Assembly (NCBI RefSeq): GCF_024643285.1
Contig: NZ_JAMSLW010000001.1
Location: 434,001 to 498,000, forward strand
From: Parapedobacter lycopersici
GTDB lineage: Bacteria; Bacteroidota; Bacteroidia; Sphingobacteriales; Sphingobacteriaceae
Length of the DNA stretch: 64,000 nucleotides
Direction of reading: 5' to 3'
The notes beneath the pieces were generated by a model. That model saw only the letters and a program-made list of their open reading frames with translations, did not search any database and was not told the DNA's origin. The position numbers and the translations under genes were made by a program. Every line of letters begins with the position of its first letter. Position 1 is the stretch's first letter. Of the stretch, positions 34,941-44,284 are shown one piece after another.

Positions 34941-35933
34941 ATGCGACGATATTCGCTTATTGTGTTGTTTATAGTATTATGCATGACCACCCATGCACAA
35001 CAGTTTGAATGGAATGTCAATTTCCATGGTTTCGCCGATAACAGAGAATACGCTAAGTCCGGCCGTTACCCACAAACCATATTCGGAGCACGGATCGCAC
35101 CTGAAATCGGTATCGCTGTAGACAGTATACATCGCCTTCGGGCCGGAATAAACTACCTTCATGAATTCGGGTCCAGCCCCTCCGGTAAGGTCAATCCTAC
35201 CCTATATTATAATTACCAGCAACGCGGCTTTAATTTTTACATTGGAATGTTTCCCCGTTATGGACTATTGAGTGACTATCCCAGAGCCATACTCAACGAT
35301 ACGCTGCTATATTATCGTCCTAATGTGGAAGGCATGCTCTTACGGTACGAAAACGCTACATTCTTTCAACAAATCTGGATCGACTGGACAAGCCGCCAAA
35401 CGGATATGGACCGGGAACAGTTTATGGTGGGACTATCCGGTAAAGTTTCGGCCAACCTGTTGTATTTTTCGCACCATGCCATGCTCTGGCACAATGCGGG
35501 CCCGATGATTAAGATTCCCAACGATCAGGTGCGCGACAACGGCGCTGCGATGGTAAGGGTTGGCCTCGATTTATCTAAACGTACTTTTCTGGATTCACTG
35601 GATATCCATGTCGGCGGTGTGGTGGGGTACGATCGACTTAGGGGTATTTACGAATGGCGTACCGCGGCGGGATTTATCACCGGATTACACGCTGCATATC
35701 GCAATTTCTTCCTCGAAAACACATTCTTTACCGGCGAACCGCTTGATGTTCCTTATGGTGACCAATTTTACACAGCCCGTAGGTATGACCGGCTTGAAAT
35801 CGGGTGGACACCAATACGCTATAAAGGCCTGGAAGGGAAATTTATTGCCAGTTTCCACTTTACGCCCGGGGCAGTAGACAACCAGCAGCAGTTTTTACTT
35901 CGTTATCATATTGGCGGAAGCTATCCGAAATAG
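34941..35933 (+). CDS. Secreted protein, probable outer-membrane beta-barrel
   Basis: A 330-residue protein with a signal peptide (LIVLFIVLCMTTHAQ, cut near residue 20). The mature part consists of alternating aromatic strands (FEWNVNFHGFADN, NPTLYYNYQQRGFNFYIGMFP, HVGGVVGYDR, FFLENTFFTGEPLD) and ends FLLRYHIGGSYPK, which suits a small outer-membrane barrel of about 14 strands. I do not recognise a named family. It starts 10 nt after the GT39 gene, so it is probably the third gene of the gtrA-GT39 transcript and may be linked to surface glycan modification. It converges on the DeoR-type regulator with 5 nt between the stops. Confidence 0.7.
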   Translation: MRRYSLIVLFIVLCMTTHAQQFEWNVNFHGFADNREYAKSGRYPQTIFGARIAPEIGIAVDSIHRLRAGINYLHEFGSSPSGKVNPTLYYNYQQRGFNFYIGMFPRYGLLSDYPRAILNDTLLYYRPNVEGMLLRYENATFFQQIWIDWTSRQTDMDREQFMVGLSGKVSANLLYFSHHAMLWHNAGPMIKIPNDQVRDNGAAMVRVGLDLSKRTFLDSLDIHVGGVVGYDRLRGIYEWRTAAGFITGLHAAYRNFFLENTFFTGEPLDVPYGDQFYTARRYDRLEIGWTPIRYKGLEGKFIASFHFTPGAVDNQQQFLLRYHIGGSYPK

Positions 35934-35938
35934 ACGCC

Positions 35939-36703
35939 TTACTGCACTATGGTTACCTTTACTCCTGCCCTTTCCAATTCCTTTACGGTATGAGGGGATA
36001 TACCTTTATCGGTAATAATCCGGTCTATTTCCTCAATCCCGCAAATGCGCCCAAAACCCCGTTTTCCAAATTTAGTAGAATCAGCCAGTACGATCACTTT
36101 TTGTGATACTTCCATCATTTTTCTATTTAGGTGCGCCTCCTGGGCATTGGTCGTTGTCAATCCAAAATCCAGGTCGATTCCATCGACCCCGAGAAATAGC
36201 TTACTGCAAAAAAAATCGGCGAGAATTCGTTCAGCATACATACCGGCAACGGATGTTGAGCTTTTACGCAGGATGCCACCCAACTGCAGAATTTCTACAT
36301 GGGGATGTTTGACCAATTGAACGGCGACATTCAATGCGGACGTAACAACGGTAAGATTCAGGCTTGGTTGAATTTCTTTGGCCATGGCCTGCACTGTTGT
36401 GCCCGATGCGATAATTACCGAATCATTATCGATAATCAGGGAAGCCGCTTCCCGGGCGATGGCCAGTTTCTCTTCCGTCTGAATTTTCTCTTTCTCAAAT
36501 ACGGTCCGGTCGGTTGTATATGGATTCACCTGGGTAGCACCGCCGTGTGTCCGGAAAAGTAATTGCCGATCCTCCAGCAATTTCAGGTCTTTGCGGATGG
36601 TTACAGACGATACGTCCAGTTGTTTGCATAACTCCAGCACATTAACGACGCCCTTTTGCTGTAACTGACGCATGATATACTGGTGCCGTTCTATGTTATT
36701 CAT
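35939..36703 (-). CDS. DeoR/GlpR-family transcriptional regulator of glp genes
   Basis: A 254-residue DeoR-type regulator. The N-terminal winged helix (IMRQLQQKGVVNVLELCKQLDVSSVTIRKDLKLLE) is followed by the usual FRTHGGA segment. The C-terminal sugar-phosphate sensor domain (DeoRC) has SGTTVQAMA and LGVDGIDLDFGLTTTNAQEAHLNRKMM and ADSTKFGKRGF. It is divergent from glpD-glpK-glpF, so it most likely acts as a GlpR, releasing DNA when glycerol 3-phosphate or a related phosphate binds. The ATG at 36703 is preferred; in-frame sequence runs to 36730. Repeats in the intergenic region are candidate operators. Confidence 0.9.
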   Translation of the reverse strand: MNNIERHQYIMRQLQQKGVVNVLELCKQLDVSSVTIRKDLKLLEDRQLLFRTHGGATQVNPYTTDRTVFEKEKIQTEEKLAIAREAASLIIDNDSVIIASGTTVQAMAKEIQPSLNLTVVTSALNVAVQLVKHPHVEILQLGGILRKSSTSVAGMYAERILADFFCSKLFLGVDGIDLDFGLTTTNAQEAHLNRKMMEVSQKVIVLADSTKFGKRGFGRICGIEEIDRIITDKGISPHTVKELERAGVKVTIVQ

Positions 36704-36768
36704 AACAGATCGGTAATGGATGTGGACCAAAATACAGCTTTTATCGATAAAATTAAAATGTTATATTA

Positions 36769-36829
36769 TTTCAATTATTTTCGTTTTATAATTTTATATT
36801 TCATTTTGTTATTTATCTAATTTCAATTA
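36769..36829. repeat. Direct repeats at the glpD promoter (candidate GlpR operators)
   Basis: TTTCAATTA occurs at 36769-36777 and 36821-36829, with further identity on both sides (ATTTCAATTA-Y-TTT). The copies are 52 bp apart, about five helical turns. The second copy overlaps the -7 element. A related TTTCATTTTG lies between them (36800-36808). The region is strongly AT-rich. Confidence 0.45.
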
Positions 36830-36835
36830 CTTTTG
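36805..36835 (+). promoter_or_regulatory. glpD promoter
   Basis: TTTG (36805-36808), exactly 19 nt, then TACTTTTG (36828-36835). Both elements match the Bacteroidota consensus. The predicted start near 36842 leaves a leader of about 55 nt before the glpD ATG. Confidence 0.6.
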
Positions 36836-36896
36836 AAAAAATCAATATTTAATTTCACATTATTACCATTTTGCCTGCAGGAATCGCATTGATTAA

Positions 36897-38498
36897 ATGG
36901 AAAAACCACTATTAGATCGAAATATGACACTCCGGCAGGTTGCCGGAACGCCACAATGGGACCTGGCAGTCATCGGAGGCGGAGCTACGGGATTGGGTAT
37001 TGCGGTAGACGCCGCTTCCCGGGGATATCGGACCGTTTTACTGGAACAATATGATTTTGCCAAAGGGACGTCTAGCAGGAGCACCAAGCTGGTACACGGT
37101 GGTGTGCGTTACCTTGCCATGGGAGATATCCGTTTAGTATACGATGCATTGCACGAACGTGGTATCCTATTCCGTAATGCGCCGCATCTCGCGCATGCGC
37201 AGTCTTTTATTATTCCCTGTTATTCTTTTTTCAGTAAATGTAAGTACCTGATCGGGTTAAAAATATATGATTGGCTTGCCGGTAAATACCGTATTGGAAA
37301 GTCCAGCGCACTTTCCCGGGAGGAAACGCTGCGTAATTTACCGGGCGTGAAGTCTGCGCAGCTACAGGGTGGCGTACGGTATTTTGACGGCCAATTCGAC
37401 GACGCACGGATGGCCGTTAACCTGGCGCAGACCGCAGCAGTCCATGGTGCCGCGGTACTTAATTACTGCCAGGTTACTGAATTAAGCAAGGACGAAGCCG
37501 GAAAGGTAACTGGACTGACGTTTGTCGACCGTGAAACGGAAACGGCATATCCGATCACCGCAAAGGCTGTTATTAATGCAACCGGGGTTTTCGTGGATGA
37601 TATTTTGACTATGGACACCCCTAACCATAAAGTGATGGTCAGGCCAAGTCAGGGTACCCACGTTGTGGTAGATCGGACTTTTCTCGGTGAACATGATGCG
37701 TTAATGATCCCCAAAACCAGCGATGGAAGGGTATTATTCGGTGTTCCCTGGCACAATTACCTATTGCTGGGCACCACGGACACCCCCATTAAAGACACCC
37801 ATATTGAACCGGTTCCGCTGGATGATGAGATTGCGTTTATTCTGAAAACAGCCGCCGATTACCTGAGCCCTGCACCGCGCAAATCGGATATCCGTAGCAT
37901 GTTTGCCGGATTGCGCCCACTTGCGGCTCCTGATGACGGCGAAGAGGCAACCAAGGAGATTTCACGTGACCATAAGCTTATCGTGAATCCGTCGGGTCTC
38001 ATTACAATTACTGGAGGTAAATGGACGACATACCGAAAAATGGCAGAGGAGACCATTGACAGGGCCATCGAAACCGGCGCACTTGAAAACCGGACATGCC
38101 TGACCAAGACCCTGAAAATTCAGGGGCATTGTACCAAACAACAGGAAGGACACTGGGCGAGCTATGGAAGTGATGCCGACCATGTGCGTGCACTTACGAT
38201 AAGCCAGCCAGCCCTCGCGGAGCGGCTGCACCCCGACTTCGATCATATCGGGGCGGAGGTGGTTTGGGCGGTAGTAAATGAAATGGCCCGGACGCTCGAA
38301 GATGTACTCGCCAGGCGTCTACGGATATTGTTTCTGGATGCCACCAAATCCATGGAGATGGCCCCCAAAGTGGTGGCATTGATGGCGCAGCAATTGAATA
38401 AAAGCCGCGAATGGGAAAATGAGCAGCTCCGGGCCTACCGGCTGGTCGCGCAGCAGTATCTACCCGAAGGACACTTAGACACACCAATTAATCAGTAA
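36897..38498 (+). CDS. glpD: FAD-dependent glycerol-3-phosphate dehydrogenase
   Basis: A 533-residue membrane-associated flavoenzyme that oxidises glycerol 3-phosphate to dihydroxyacetone phosphate and reduces quinone. The FAD-binding segment has GGGATG at 27-32, followed by [27 protein letters not shown], the GlpD hallmark. Later come [18 protein letters not shown] and the C-terminal GlpD helical domain. It is the first gene of glpD-glpK-glpF, 13 nt ahead of glpK. Its product enters glycolysis through the aldolase / triose phosphate step. Confidence 0.95.
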   Translation: MEKPLLDRNMTLRQVAGTPQWDLAVIGGGATGLGIAVDAASRGYRTVLLEQYDFAKGTSSRSTKLVHGGVRYLAMGDIRLVYDALHERGILFRNAPHLAHAQSFIIPCYSFFSKCKYLIGLKIYDWLAGKYRIGKSSALSREETLRNLPGVKSAQLQGGVRYFDGQFDDARMAVNLAQTAAVHGAAVLNYCQVTELSKDEAGKVTGLTFVDRETETAYPITAKAVINATGVFVDDILTMDTPNHKVMVRPSQGTHVVVDRTFLGEHDALMIPKTSDGRVLFGVPWHNYLLLGTTDTPIKDTHIEPVPLDDEIAFILKTAADYLSPAPRKSDIRSMFAGLRPLAAPDDGEEATKEISRDHKLIVNPSGLITITGGKWTTYRKMAEETIDRAIETGALENRTCLTKTLKIQGHCTKQQEGHWASYGSDADHVRALTISQPALAERLHPDFDHIGAEVVWAVVNEMARTLEDVLARRLRILFLDATKSMEMAPKVVALMAQQLNKSREWENEQLRAYRLVAQQYLPEGHLDTPINQ

Positions 38499-38511
38499 AA
38501 CGAATCCTGCG

Positions 38512-40002
38512 ATGACAAATCAATACCTTTTAGCATTAGATCAGGGAACTACCAGCTCCCGTGCCATTATCTTCAATCCGGAAGGCCAGATGGTAGCCGT
38601 CGCTCAAAAAGAATTCAAGCAGCATTACCCGCAGTCCGGCTGGGTAGAGCATGACGCACAGGAAATTTGGTCAAGCCAACTGTCCGTGGCAACGGAAGCG
38701 ATAGCCAAGGCCGGACTAAAAGCCGCTGCGATAGCGACAATCGGCATTACCAACCAGCGCGAAACAACCGTGGTATGGGATAGAAAGACCGGCCATCCGG
38801 TTTACCCGGCCATTGTTTGGCAGGACAGGCGTACCGCTGAATACTGCGATGAACTGCGGGATAAGGGATATGGCGACCTCATCCGGAAAAAGACAGGCTT
38901 GATTATCGACGCCTATTTTTCTGCGAGTAAGATCAATTGGATTCTCCGCCATGTTCCCGGCGCACGCAAAAAGGCCGAGAATGGTGAGCTCGCTTTTGGT
39001 ACCATCGATTCCTGGCTGGTGTGGAACCTTACCGGAGGCAGAGAACACGTGACTGACGTAACCAATGCATCGCGCACCATGCTATATAACATCAATACGC
39101 TGCGCTGGGATGATGAGTTGCTGGAGCTGATGGATATCCCCCGGACAATGCTCCCCGAAGTTAAAAGTTCATCTGAAATAGTCGGTGAAACCGCTGCCAA
39201 TATCCTGGCAGCAAAAATACCGATTGCCGGCATTGCCGGCGATCAGCATGCCGCACTCTTTGGGCAGCTATGCACGCGGCCCGGCATGGTTAAAAACACT
39301 TACGGTACGGGCTGTTTCATGTTGATGCATATCGGTGACAAACCCGTATTATCCAAAAACAACCTGGTAACAACCATCGCATGGCAAATTGGCGATGTGG
39401 TAAATTACGCGTTTGAAGGGAGTGTCTTCATCGGTGGGGCCATTGTTCAATGGCTCCGCGACGGGCTGGGCATTATACGTTCATCGGATGAGGTTGAAGC
39501 GCTCGCTGCCCGGGTCCCGGACACCGCCGGTGTATTCCTCGTCCCTGCCTTTTCGGGCTTGGGAGCGCCTCATTGGGATCCTTATGCGAGGGGTACGCTG
39601 GTCGGACTTACACGCGGTAGCAACGCATCGCATATTGCACGCGCAGCATTGGAGAGTATTGCTTTTCAAACAGTCGATATTCTCCGGGCAATGGAGGCCG
39701 ATGCTGCCACAACCATCCGGGAATTGCGGGTAGATGGCGGCGCGACAGTAAATAACCTGCTGCTTCAATTCCAGGCGGATATCCTGGGAGCCCGTGTAGT
39801 CAGGCCGGAAATTACAGAAACGACCGCACTTGGCGCCGCCTATCTTGCCGGATTAGCAGTAGGGATCTGGAAAAATATAGATGCGATCCAGAACCAATGG
39901 CAAATAAACCGCGCATTTGAGCCAAATCCACAATATGATGCGGATGGCTCAATTCGTCGCTGGCGGCACGCGGTGGAAACCACTAAAAGCTACAAGCCCT
40001 AA
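38512..40002 (+). CDS. glpK: Glycerol kinase
   Basis: A 496-residue FGGY-family kinase that phosphorylates glycerol to glycerol 3-phosphate with [19 protein letters not shown] forms the phosphate 1 loop (Asp10). [30 protein letters not shown] holds substrate residues, [15 protein letters not shown] contains the catalytic Asp, and the sequence [13 protein letters not shown] is a GlpK signature. Length is normal. It supplies substrate for glpD and traps glycerol that enters through glpF. Confidence 0.97.
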   Translation: MTNQYLLALDQGTTSSRAIIFNPEGQMVAVAQKEFKQHYPQSGWVEHDAQEIWSSQLSVATEAIAKAGLKAAAIATIGITNQRETTVVWDRKTGHPVYPAIVWQDRRTAEYCDELRDKGYGDLIRKKTGLIIDAYFSASKINWILRHVPGARKKAENGELAFGTIDSWLVWNLTGGREHVTDVTNASRTMLYNINTLRWDDELLELMDIPRTMLPEVKSSSEIVGETAANILAAKIPIAGIAGDQHAALFGQLCTRPGMVKNTYGTGCFMLMHIGDKPVLSKNNLVTTIAWQIGDVVNYAFEGSVFIGGAIVQWLRDGLGIIRSSDEVEALAARVPDTAGVFLVPAFSGLGAPHWDPYARGTLVGLTRGSNASHIARAALESIAFQTVDILRAMEADAATTIRELRVDGGATVNNLLLQFQADILGARVVRPEITETTALGAAYLAGLAVGIWKNIDAIQNQWQINRAFEPNPQYDADGSIRRWRHAVETTKSYKP

Positions 40003-40077
40003 AAACGCCGGGCAATAAGCGTCAGGTGGCTGGCCCTTGGGCTAAGATGACCACGTAACCAATTAAAACTAACTAAT

Positions 40078-40815
40078 ATGACACCTTTTATTGCAGAAAT
40101 GCTGGGTACCGGCTTTCTTATTCTATTGGGTGGAGGGGTGGTGGCTAATGTCGTTCTCAATGGCACTAAAGGTCACAATAGCGGCTGGATGGTAATTACG
40201 ACTGCCTGGGCACTTGGTGTTTTCACAGGTGTCATTATTGCCGGTCCCTACAGCGGTGCACACCTGAATCCAGCCGTTACATTAGCCATGTGGATCGCTG
40301 GAAATGTAGCCACTGAAGCAGTGCCATCTTACATTGCCGGGCAATTTACTGGAGCCATGGCCGGTGCATTTGTTGTCTGGCTGGTTTATCAGGATCACTT
40401 CAGACTTACGGAGGATGCCGGAACCAAACAAGCCGTATTCTGTACGGCCCCCGCTGTCCGCAACCTACCGGTAAACCTGATCAGTGAGATAGTAGGCACA
40501 TTTGTATTGCTGTTTGCCGTCTTTTACTTTACCGATGCTACGCTGGATGACGGCGACACCGTACCTATTGGCCTGGGGTCGCTTGGTGCTATACCTGTCG
40601 CATTTATCGTATGGGTCATCGGTCTCTCATTAGGTGGTACAACCGGATACGCCATTAATCCGGCCCGGGACCTTGGGCCACGTATCGTACATGCCTTATT
40701 GCCGATAAAAAACAAAGCAGGTTTCGACTTAAAGTATGCATGGGTACCAGTAATTGGTCCGCTGATCGGTGCTGCACTCGCTGCTTTTCTATTCCACTGG
40801 ATCAGCTCCGTATAA
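40078..40815 (+). CDS. glpF: Glycerol facilitator (aquaglyceroporin)
   Basis: A 245-residue MIP-family channel for passive glycerol entry across the inner membrane. Two NPA half-helices are present: AHLNPAVTLAMW and YAINPARDLGPR. The Asp after the second NPAR is the mark of glycerol facilitators rather than water-only aquaporins. Six membrane helices are visible. It starts 75 nt after glpK on the same strand, in the order glpD-glpK-glpF. Confidence 0.95.
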   Translation: MTPFIAEMLGTGFLILLGGGVVANVVLNGTKGHNSGWMVITTAWALGVFTGVIIAGPYSGAHLNPAVTLAMWIAGNVATEAVPSYIAGQFTGAMAGAFVVWLVYQDHFRLTEDAGTKQAVFCTAPAVRNLPVNLISEIVGTFVLLFAVFYFTDATLDDGDTVPIGLGSLGAIPVAFIVWVIGLSLGGTTGYAINPARDLGPRIVHALLPIKNKAGFDLKYAWVPVIGPLIGAALAAFLFHWISSV

Positions 40816-40917
40816 CGGAAAGCTAGTTTATTTACCCTATTGTAATGCGGGGTTAATAATTAGTAAATATAGGAATTAGATACTTGCAACCAATTAAAGC
40901 AATAAACCTCGAATGAA

Positions 40918-43900
40918 ATGAAAAATCGACATGATTTTCCGCACGGCGCTTATCCGTGTGTTTCCGGCAAGGAAAAATCCACGCTTAGTACGGGCGTGTA
41001 TCCCTTACGAAACGCCTGGATAGTGGTGTCTTTATTTTGCCTCGTTATGCTGTCGAGCCAGCAAGCCCAGGCGTTAACCCGGACTGCCGGGGCAGCGGCC
41101 TATCAGGAACAGGTAACCCTGGAGGGCATTGTACAGAACGAAACCGACGGTGAGCCGCTCAGTGGTGTCACGGTCATCGTCAACGGGCAAGCCATTACCA
41201 CCACGGATGACAGTGGCAGGTTCCACGTAACGGTAACAAAAGGTACCGATCTGACTTTTGCCTTGATAGGCCGGGTATCGCGACACGTTACGGCGGACAA
41301 TTCACAAAATAACCTAGTGATCTCCCTAGCCGAATCCTCCACGGAAATTGACGAAGTGGTGGTTACCGCCCTGGGGATCGAACGGGAGGCGAAAGGATTG
41401 GGTTATGGTGTGAGTACAGTAAAAGGAGAAGCGATCACCAAGGCGATGCCGAACACCTGGACCGATGCATTAAAAGGTAAGGTAGCCGGCCTTAACCTGA
41501 CACAGACAGGATCAGGCCCGATAAACTCCACACGGATAAACCTCCGTGGCGACCGTTCACTTGACCCCAACCGGAATGAGGCACTCATTGTCATTGACGG
41601 CATCCCGATGATTAACGGCAGGGTGAGCTCAGGCGTTGACCAGGCATATGGAGCCGGATCAAGTGGCGTAGATAAAGATATTCCGATTGATTTCGGCAAC
41701 GGCCTGTCTGACATTAATCCCGACGACATCGAATCGGTAACCGTGCTGAAAGGCGCTGCAGCTACCGCGTTATACGGAAGCCGCGCAGGGAATGGCGCAC
41801 TGATCATCACGACTAAGAAAGGACAAAGCCGCGACGGGATCGGGATATCCATCAATTCCAATACCAGTATAAATGATGTGTTGCGCTGGCCCGAATACCA
41901 ATACGAATACGGTCAGGGTAACAATAACCGGAATGCCGATGGGGAATTGTATTACTCCTATCAATTGTCGGAAGACGGACCAAATACCGGATCGACGTCC
42001 AGTGCCTTCGGCCCGAAATTTGACGGACAGCGGTACTTCCAGTATGATCCTTCGATCGAGGGGCAGTCGACCGAGCGATTACCGTGGGTGCCATATAAAG
42101 ATAACATCAAAGGTTTCTGGCGGACCGGTTTTACCACTACAAATAACCTGGCGCTTGACGGTGCTACCGACCGCTTCTCAGCGCGTGCATCCTTCACACA
42201 TACCAAGAATGAATGGATTATGCCCAACACCGGCTTTGAGCGCTTCGTAGGCACACTCAATGCCGGAGCACAGCTGTCGGAGAAACTGACCATAAACGCC
42301 AAGATGGGATTCACCAATAAAACCAGTGATAACCTGCCGGGCACGGGCTACAATAACCAGTCGATCGCTTATTTCATGATTTTCCAAAATCCAAACATCG
42401 ACCTGGCCGTGTACGAACCCCGTTGGAAACAGGGGCAGGATCAGATCAGCCAGATCCATCCGTTCAGCTCTTACATTGAAAATCCCTTTGTCATCGCTCA
42501 CGAAATGACAAACAGCCTAAAAAACATCAATATTGATGGAAACCTGCAAGCAGTCTACGCGTTTAACGACCGGTTTAATTTAATGGTGCGTTCCGGGCTA
42601 AACCTGCGCCAGGATCAGCGTGAACAACGGCGCCCGTGGGATACCGCCAATTTCCCACAGGGTTACTACAAACAGCAGGATGTATTTTTTTATGAATCGA
42701 ATACGGATGCATTACTGACTTATAGTGACAAACTGAGCCAGACCGTGGCCATGACGGCGTCAGTGGGTGGCAACCTCATGCACGGACAGAGCAAGGAAAA
42801 CAACGCCATGGCACGGGGACTGATGCTTCCCGGGATTTACAAGCTATCCAATGCGCTGGAACAGGGCGTGGTGGACAACACCATTGCTGAACGGCGTACA
42901 CACAGCCTTTATGGGTTGGTCAATTTTTCGTGGAAAGAACTGATATTTCTTGATGTTACAGGCCGGAACGACTGGTCCTCTACCCTGCCTGACCAAAACC
43001 GGTCCTATTTTTATCCATCGGTGAGCACCAGTTATATTCTATCTGATATATTCAGATTACCCACAGCCATCTCTTTTGCCAAAGCCCGGCTTTCCTGGGC
43101 GCAGGTGGGCACCGACACAGACCCTTACCGGATTGCCAAGTATTACAACCAATCCGATTTCCCGGGTTCGGCAAACGCGCCCTCGGTATTACATAATGCA
43201 AACTTAAAGCCCGAAATCTCCACGTCGTGGGAAGGCGGGATCAACTTCTCCCTTTTCCGGAACCGCATAACCGGCGATGTAAATCTATATCATAACAATA
43301 CGGTCAACCAGGTGTTGAGCGTGCCACTTGACATCACTACCGGCTACAGTAGCGCATTTATCAACGCCGGTACCATTCGTAACCGTGGTATTGAGGTGAT
43401 GTTAAGCGGAAGCCCGGTATCCAATCAGAATTTCACTTGGACATCAACCATTACCTGGGCAAAAAATGAAAACAAAATCCTGGAACTCAGTGACGAAATC
43501 GATGCTGACCAGCAGATCATCGCAACCAGCGGCACCGCATCCATCATTGCCACAGAGGGTGGTACAACGGGTGATATCTGGGGGTACGGGCTGGTCCGGA
43601 ACGAGCAAGGCCAGGTCGTCTTCGACGCAGAAACTGGTCTGGCCCTCCGGCCCGCGGATATTACCAAAATCGGCAATGCCTATCCTTTATGGCGTGGCGG
43701 CTTCCTGAACGAATTCAGCTATAAGAACTGGCGGTTCAGTTTGCTTTTTGATGGACAGTATGGTGGTATGATTTATTCGCAGACACATCATAAAATGACA
43801 GAGCAGGGTAAATTGAAGCATACACTGCTCGGGCGGGAGGAAGGTCTGGTCGTTGGGGATGGTGTTGTATTAAATGACGACGGATCCTATTCACCCAACA

Positions 43901-44220
43901 CCACGCCGGTGGCAATCAACACCTGGTACGGTGATTTTTACCGTCGGGCCAACATTGAAACTAACAGTTTTGACGCCTCTTATATCAAACTCCGTGAAGC
44001 GCGTATTGAATTCAATCTGCCGCAGACCTGGACCGCAAAGCTCAAACTGTCAGGTGCCAGTATCGCCCTGTACGGCCGGGATCTCCTGCTGATTTCGAAC
44101 TTCCCGATATTTGATCCGGAAACCGCATCGCTCAACGGGGCAACCGTAGTGCCGGGTGTCGAAATGGGCCAGTTGCCCACACCACGCACCTGGGGCGCAA
44201 ATTTAAGCTTGAAGTTTTAA
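40918..44220 (+). CDS. SusC/RagA-family TonB-linked outer-membrane protein
   Basis: A SusC-type receptor of 1100 residues that works with the SusD lipoprotein encoded next to import a large or complex nutrient. A carboxypeptidase-like regulatory domain (VTLEGIVQNETDGEPLSGVTVIVNGQ, about 65-140) is followed by EVVVTALGIER, the SusC TonB-box region, the plug (ALKGKVAGLNLTQTGSGPINSTRINLRG, IESVTVLKGAAATALYGSRAGNGALIITTKKG), and a large barrel. From the ATG at 40918 the signal peptide has an unusually long charged lead of about 33 residues. A GTG at 40996 would give a normal one. It lies 102 nt downstream of glpF without a clear promoter. A link to glycerol compounds is only positional. Confidence 0.93.
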   Translation: MKNRHDFPHGAYPCVSGKEKSTLSTGVYPLRNAWIVVSLFCLVMLSSQQAQALTRTAGAAAYQEQVTLEGIVQNETDGEPLSGVTVIVNGQAITTTDDSGRFHVTVTKGTDLTFALIGRVSRHVTADNSQNNLVISLAESSTEIDEVVVTALGIEREAKGLGYGVSTVKGEAITKAMPNTWTDALKGKVAGLNLTQTGSGPINSTRINLRGDRSLDPNRNEALIVIDGIPMINGRVSSGVDQAYGAGSSGVDKDIPIDFGNGLSDINPDDIESVTVLKGAAATALYGSRAGNGALIITTKKGQSRDGIGISINSNTSINDVLRWPEYQYEYGQGNNNRNADGELYYSYQLSEDGPNTGSTSSAFGPKFDGQRYFQYDPSIEGQSTERLPWVPYKDNIKGFWRTGFTTTNNLALDGATDRFSARASFTHTKNEWIMPNTGFERFVGTLNAGAQLSEKLTINAKMGFTNKTSDNLPGTGYNNQSIAYFMIFQNPNIDLAVYEPRWKQGQDQISQIHPFSSYIENPFVIAHEMTNSLKNINIDGNLQAVYAFNDRFNLMVRSGLNLRQDQREQRRPWDTANFPQGYYKQQDVFFYESNTDALLTYSDKLSQTVAMTASVGGNLMHGQSKENNAMARGLMLPGIYKLSNALEQGVVDNTIAERRTHSLYGLVNFSWKELIFLDVTGRNDWSSTLPDQNRSYFYPSVSTSYILSDIFRLPTAISFAKARLSWAQVGTDTDPYRIAKYYNQSDFPGSANAPSVLHNANLKPEISTSWEGGINFSLFRNRITGDVNLYHNNTVNQVLSVPLDITTGYSSAFINAGTIRNRGIEVMLSGSPVSNQNFTWTSTITWAKNENKILELSDEIDADQQIIATSGTASIIATEGGTTGDIWGYGLVRNEQGQVVFDAETGLALRPADITKIGNAYPLWRGGFLNEFSYKNWRFSLLFDGQYGGMIYSQTHHKMTEQGKLKHTLLGREEGLVVGDGVVLNDDGSYSPNTTPVAINTWYGDFYRRANIETNSFDASYIKLREARIEFNLPQTWTAKLKLSGASIALYGRDLLLISNFPIFDPETASLNGATVVPGVEMGQLPTPRTWGANLSLKF

Positions 44221-44284
44221 ACAAACCGGGTGTCATGAACTCCTTTATGCGATTGTACACTTACACCCTCAATTCATCATTCTA

